From the NCBI GenBank assembly GCA_001829675.1, contig MIBZ01000026.1, positions 1-64,000 on the forward strand: DNA of 64,000 bases, in the 5' to 3' direction. Below the pieces are notes generated by a model. It did no database searches. It worked only from the letters and a program-made list of their open reading frames with translations, and had not been told where the DNA came from. Shown here piece after piece: positions 62,275-64,000 of the stretch (its first letter is position 1; each line of letters opens with the position of its first letter). Source of the DNA: Sulfurimonas sp. RIFCSPLOWO2_12_36_12. GTDB lineage: Bacteria > Campylobacterota > Campylobacteria > Campylobacterales > Sulfurimonadaceae. Made by a program: the position numbers and the translations under genes.

Positions 62275-63182
62275 TAGATACAAAGAGATTAACACATTTA
62301 AAGCAGCTTGAGGCTGAATCGATTCATATACTTAGAGAGGTGGTTGCGGAGTTTGAAAATCCTGTGATGATGTACTCTGTCGGAAAAGATTCTGCCGTGA
62401 TGTTGCATCTTGCACTAAAGGCTTTTTTTCCTGCAAAACTGCCGTTTCCGCTTCTGCATGTAGATACAAAATGGAAGTTTAAGGAGATGATTGCCTTTAG
62501 AGACAAAAGAGCAAAAGAGGAGGGATTTGAGCTTTTAGTTCATACCAATCCTGATGGTATAGAGAAGAATATCAACCCGTTTGTTCACGGTTCGGCAGTT
62601 CACACGGACATCATGAAAACAGAGGGTTTGAAGCAGGCTTTAAACAAGTACAAGTTTGATGCGGTTTTTGGCGGGGCAAGACGGGACGAAGAGAAGTCCA
62701 GAGCAAAAGAGAGGATTTACTCTTTTAGAGATAAAAACCATAGATGGGACCCTAAAAATCAGAGACCGGAGTTGTGGAATTTGTACAATGCAAGAGTTCA
62801 CAAGGGTGAATCCATAAGGGTTTTTCCTCTCTCAAACTGGACGGAGCTTGACATCTGGCAGTATATTTACCTTGAAGGTATTCCTATTGTGCCGCTCTAT
62901 TTTGCAAAAAAACGACCTATTGTAGAAAAAGACGGGGTCAAGATAATGGTTGATGATGAGAGAATGCCAATCGAAGAGGGCGAAGAGATAAAAGAGGAGA
63001 TGGTTCGTTTTAGAACTTTGGGCTGTTATCCTCTAACGGGCGCGGTTGAGTCAAATGCAACAACTCTGGGAGAGATTATCCAAGAGATGCTTTTGACAAA
63101 AACAAGCGAGAGACAAGGGCGCGTTATTGACAACGACTCATCTGGGTCAATGGAGAAGAAAAAAATAGAGGGGTATTTTTAA
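62271..63182 (+). CDS. cysD: Sulfate adenylyltransferase subunit 2
   Basis: 303 aa from a GTG at 62271 (AAGGAG upstream; overlaps the cysH stop), length as E. coli CysD. PP-motif [20 protein letters not shown], then [20 protein letters not shown]. With CysN makes APS from sulfate and ATP. AUG-less start agrees with tight coupling. Confidence 0.95.
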   Translation: MIDTKRLTHLKQLEAESIHILREVVAEFENPVMMYSVGKDSAVMLHLALKAFFPAKLPFPLLHVDTKWKFKEMIAFRDKRAKEEGFELLVHTNPDGIEKNINPFVHGSAVHTDIMKTEGLKQALNKYKFDAVFGGARRDEEKSRAKERIYSFRDKNHRWDPKNQRPELWNLYNARVHKGESIRVFPLSNWTELDIWQYIYLEGIPIVPLYFAKKRPIVEKDGVKIMVDDERMPIEEGEEIKEEMVRFRTLGCYPLTGAVESNATTLGEIIQEMLLTKTSERQGRVIDNDSSGSMEKKKIEGYF

Positions 63183-63183
63183 G

Positions 63184-64000
63184 ATGTCAATTTTAGAAAC
63201 AAAAATAGCAACGGATATAGAGAGTTATTTAAAAGAGCATGAGAATAAACAACTGCTTAGATTTATTACATGCGGAAGCGTTGATGATGGCAAAAGCACT
63301 CTGATTGGAAGACTTTTGCATGACTCAAAGATGATTTTTGAAGATCAGTTGGCGGCTATTAAAAAAGATAGCAAAAAGAGTGGTACGACGGACGGCGAGT
63401 TTGATTTGGCACTCCTAGTAGACGGTCTGCAAAGCGAGAGGGAGCAGGGAATTACAATCGATGTTGCGTACAGATATTTTACGACCGATAAGCGAAAATT
63501 TATCATCGCTGACACTCCAGGGCATGAGCAGTACACAAGAAATATGGCAACGGGTGCCAGTACGGCGGATTTGGCAATAATCCTCATCGATGCAAGATAC
63601 GGGATTCAGACGCAGACAAAGAGACACTCTTTTATAGCAAAACTGCTAGGGATTAAACATATTGTCGTTGCCGTTAACAAGATGGATTTGATGGGTTTTT
63701 CTGAGGGTGTTTATGAAAATATCTCAAAAGATTATCTCTCCTTTGCAAAAGAGATAGGGCTTAGTGAGGACATTACTTTGATTCCGATGTCTGCCTTAAA
63801 CGGGGACAATGTAGTTGATGCAAGCCAAAAAACTCCATGGTACAAAGGGGAAACGCTTCTGCATCTTTTAGAAAATATTGAGATAGAAAGCGACAGGGAT
63901 TTGGTTCATTTTAGACTGAGCGTGCAGTATGTAAACAGACCGAATCTGGACTTTAGAGGGTACTGCGGGACAATCTCTTCCGGCGTTATAAGCGTTGGAG
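63184..64000 (+). CDS. cysN: Sulfate adenylyltransferase subunit 1 (partial, runs off window)
   Basis: First 272 codons. Translation GTPase fold: P-loop [14 protein letters not shown], switch [30 protein letters not shown]. GTPase that drives CysD. ATG is 1 base after the cysD stop. Confidence 0.95.
   Translation, partial: MSILETKIATDIESYLKEHENKQLLRFITCGSVDDGKSTLIGRLLHDSKMIFEDQLAAIKKDSKKSGTTDGEFDLALLVDGLQSEREQGITIDVAYRYFTTDKRKFIIADTPGHEQYTRNMATGASTADLAIILIDARYGIQTQTKRHSFIAKLLGIKHIVVAVNKMDLMGFSEGVYENISKDYLSFAKEIGLSEDITLIPMSALNGDNVVDASQKTPWYKGETLLHLLENIEIESDRDLVHFRLSVQYVNRPNLDFRGYCGTISSGVISVG

Overview
The window looks like a chromosome segment of a Campylobacterota (epsilonproteobacterial) sulfur/nitrogen oxidiser close to Sulfurimonas. 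The DNA is AT-rich (about one third GC by eye) and genes are packed with 1-14 base overlaps. The gene content fits: an ArsS/ArsR-like two-component pair, an HD-GYP sensor with a c-type haem site, a DUF4395-CysK-DUF2061-CysH-CysD-CysN assimilatory sulfate cluster, and flagellar FliK/FlhB-tail genes. All function calls come from reading the sequence; no database was searched.

Layout. 0-28.8 kb is mostly ordinary chromosome: an outer-membrane protein tail, GNAT, tex (apparently with an ATT start), a DUF234 protein, a HAF-repeat autotransporter, vapBC, tRNA-Arg(CCT), an EF-hand/two-component/TolC-MacA-MacB efflux operon, a fliK-like gene with an FlhB-tail gene, ywbE-dbpA, c-di-GMP genes, an ABC-F ATPase, gltX, a SurA-like chaperone, dCMP deaminase and a Cys-poor IscU-like protein. 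28.8-56.9 kb is a dense accessory/defence island. 56.9-64 kb returns to housekeeping: 5'-nucleotidase, ArsC, membrane proteins, an Rrf2 regulator and the cys operon, with cysN cut by the window end. No stretch longer than about 250 bases lacks a gene or recognisable element.

The island holds two WYL regulators; an FtsZ-like protein that has lost the GTP-binding glycine loop, paired with a leucine-rich-repeat (LRR) protein; a second LRR gene paired with a sirtuin; a Fic protein; two DUF262 (GmrSD-type) pairs, one followed by a DUF2779 nuclease/exonuclease; a PD-(D/E)XK protein; two AAA/DUF4143 ATPases; HipBA; and a cluster I do not recognise at 44.2-50.5 kb. That cluster has a double AAA+ ATPase diverging from an operon for a sigma-70 region-4-like mini-protein, a 178-aa unknown, two paralogues of a new family, a Cys-rich beta-helix protein and a small unknown.

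Two families of short inverted repeats organise the island. Family A (core CCRGACATAAAGCTGTC, GACA-N6-TGTC) occurs eight times between 28.88 and 56.86 kb. Six copies lie 46-59 bases before the next start codon and point the same way as that gene. Family B (GGACA-N5-TGTCT) occurs three times: before the second WYL gene (41.94 kb), before the 144-aa/239-aa gene pair (45.40 kb), and in the divergent promoter between the sigma-like and AAA+ genes (48.24 kb). Family B ties separate transcripts into one probable WYL-controlled system, the best candidate here for something undescribed. The GTPase-dead FtsZ homologue is the second.
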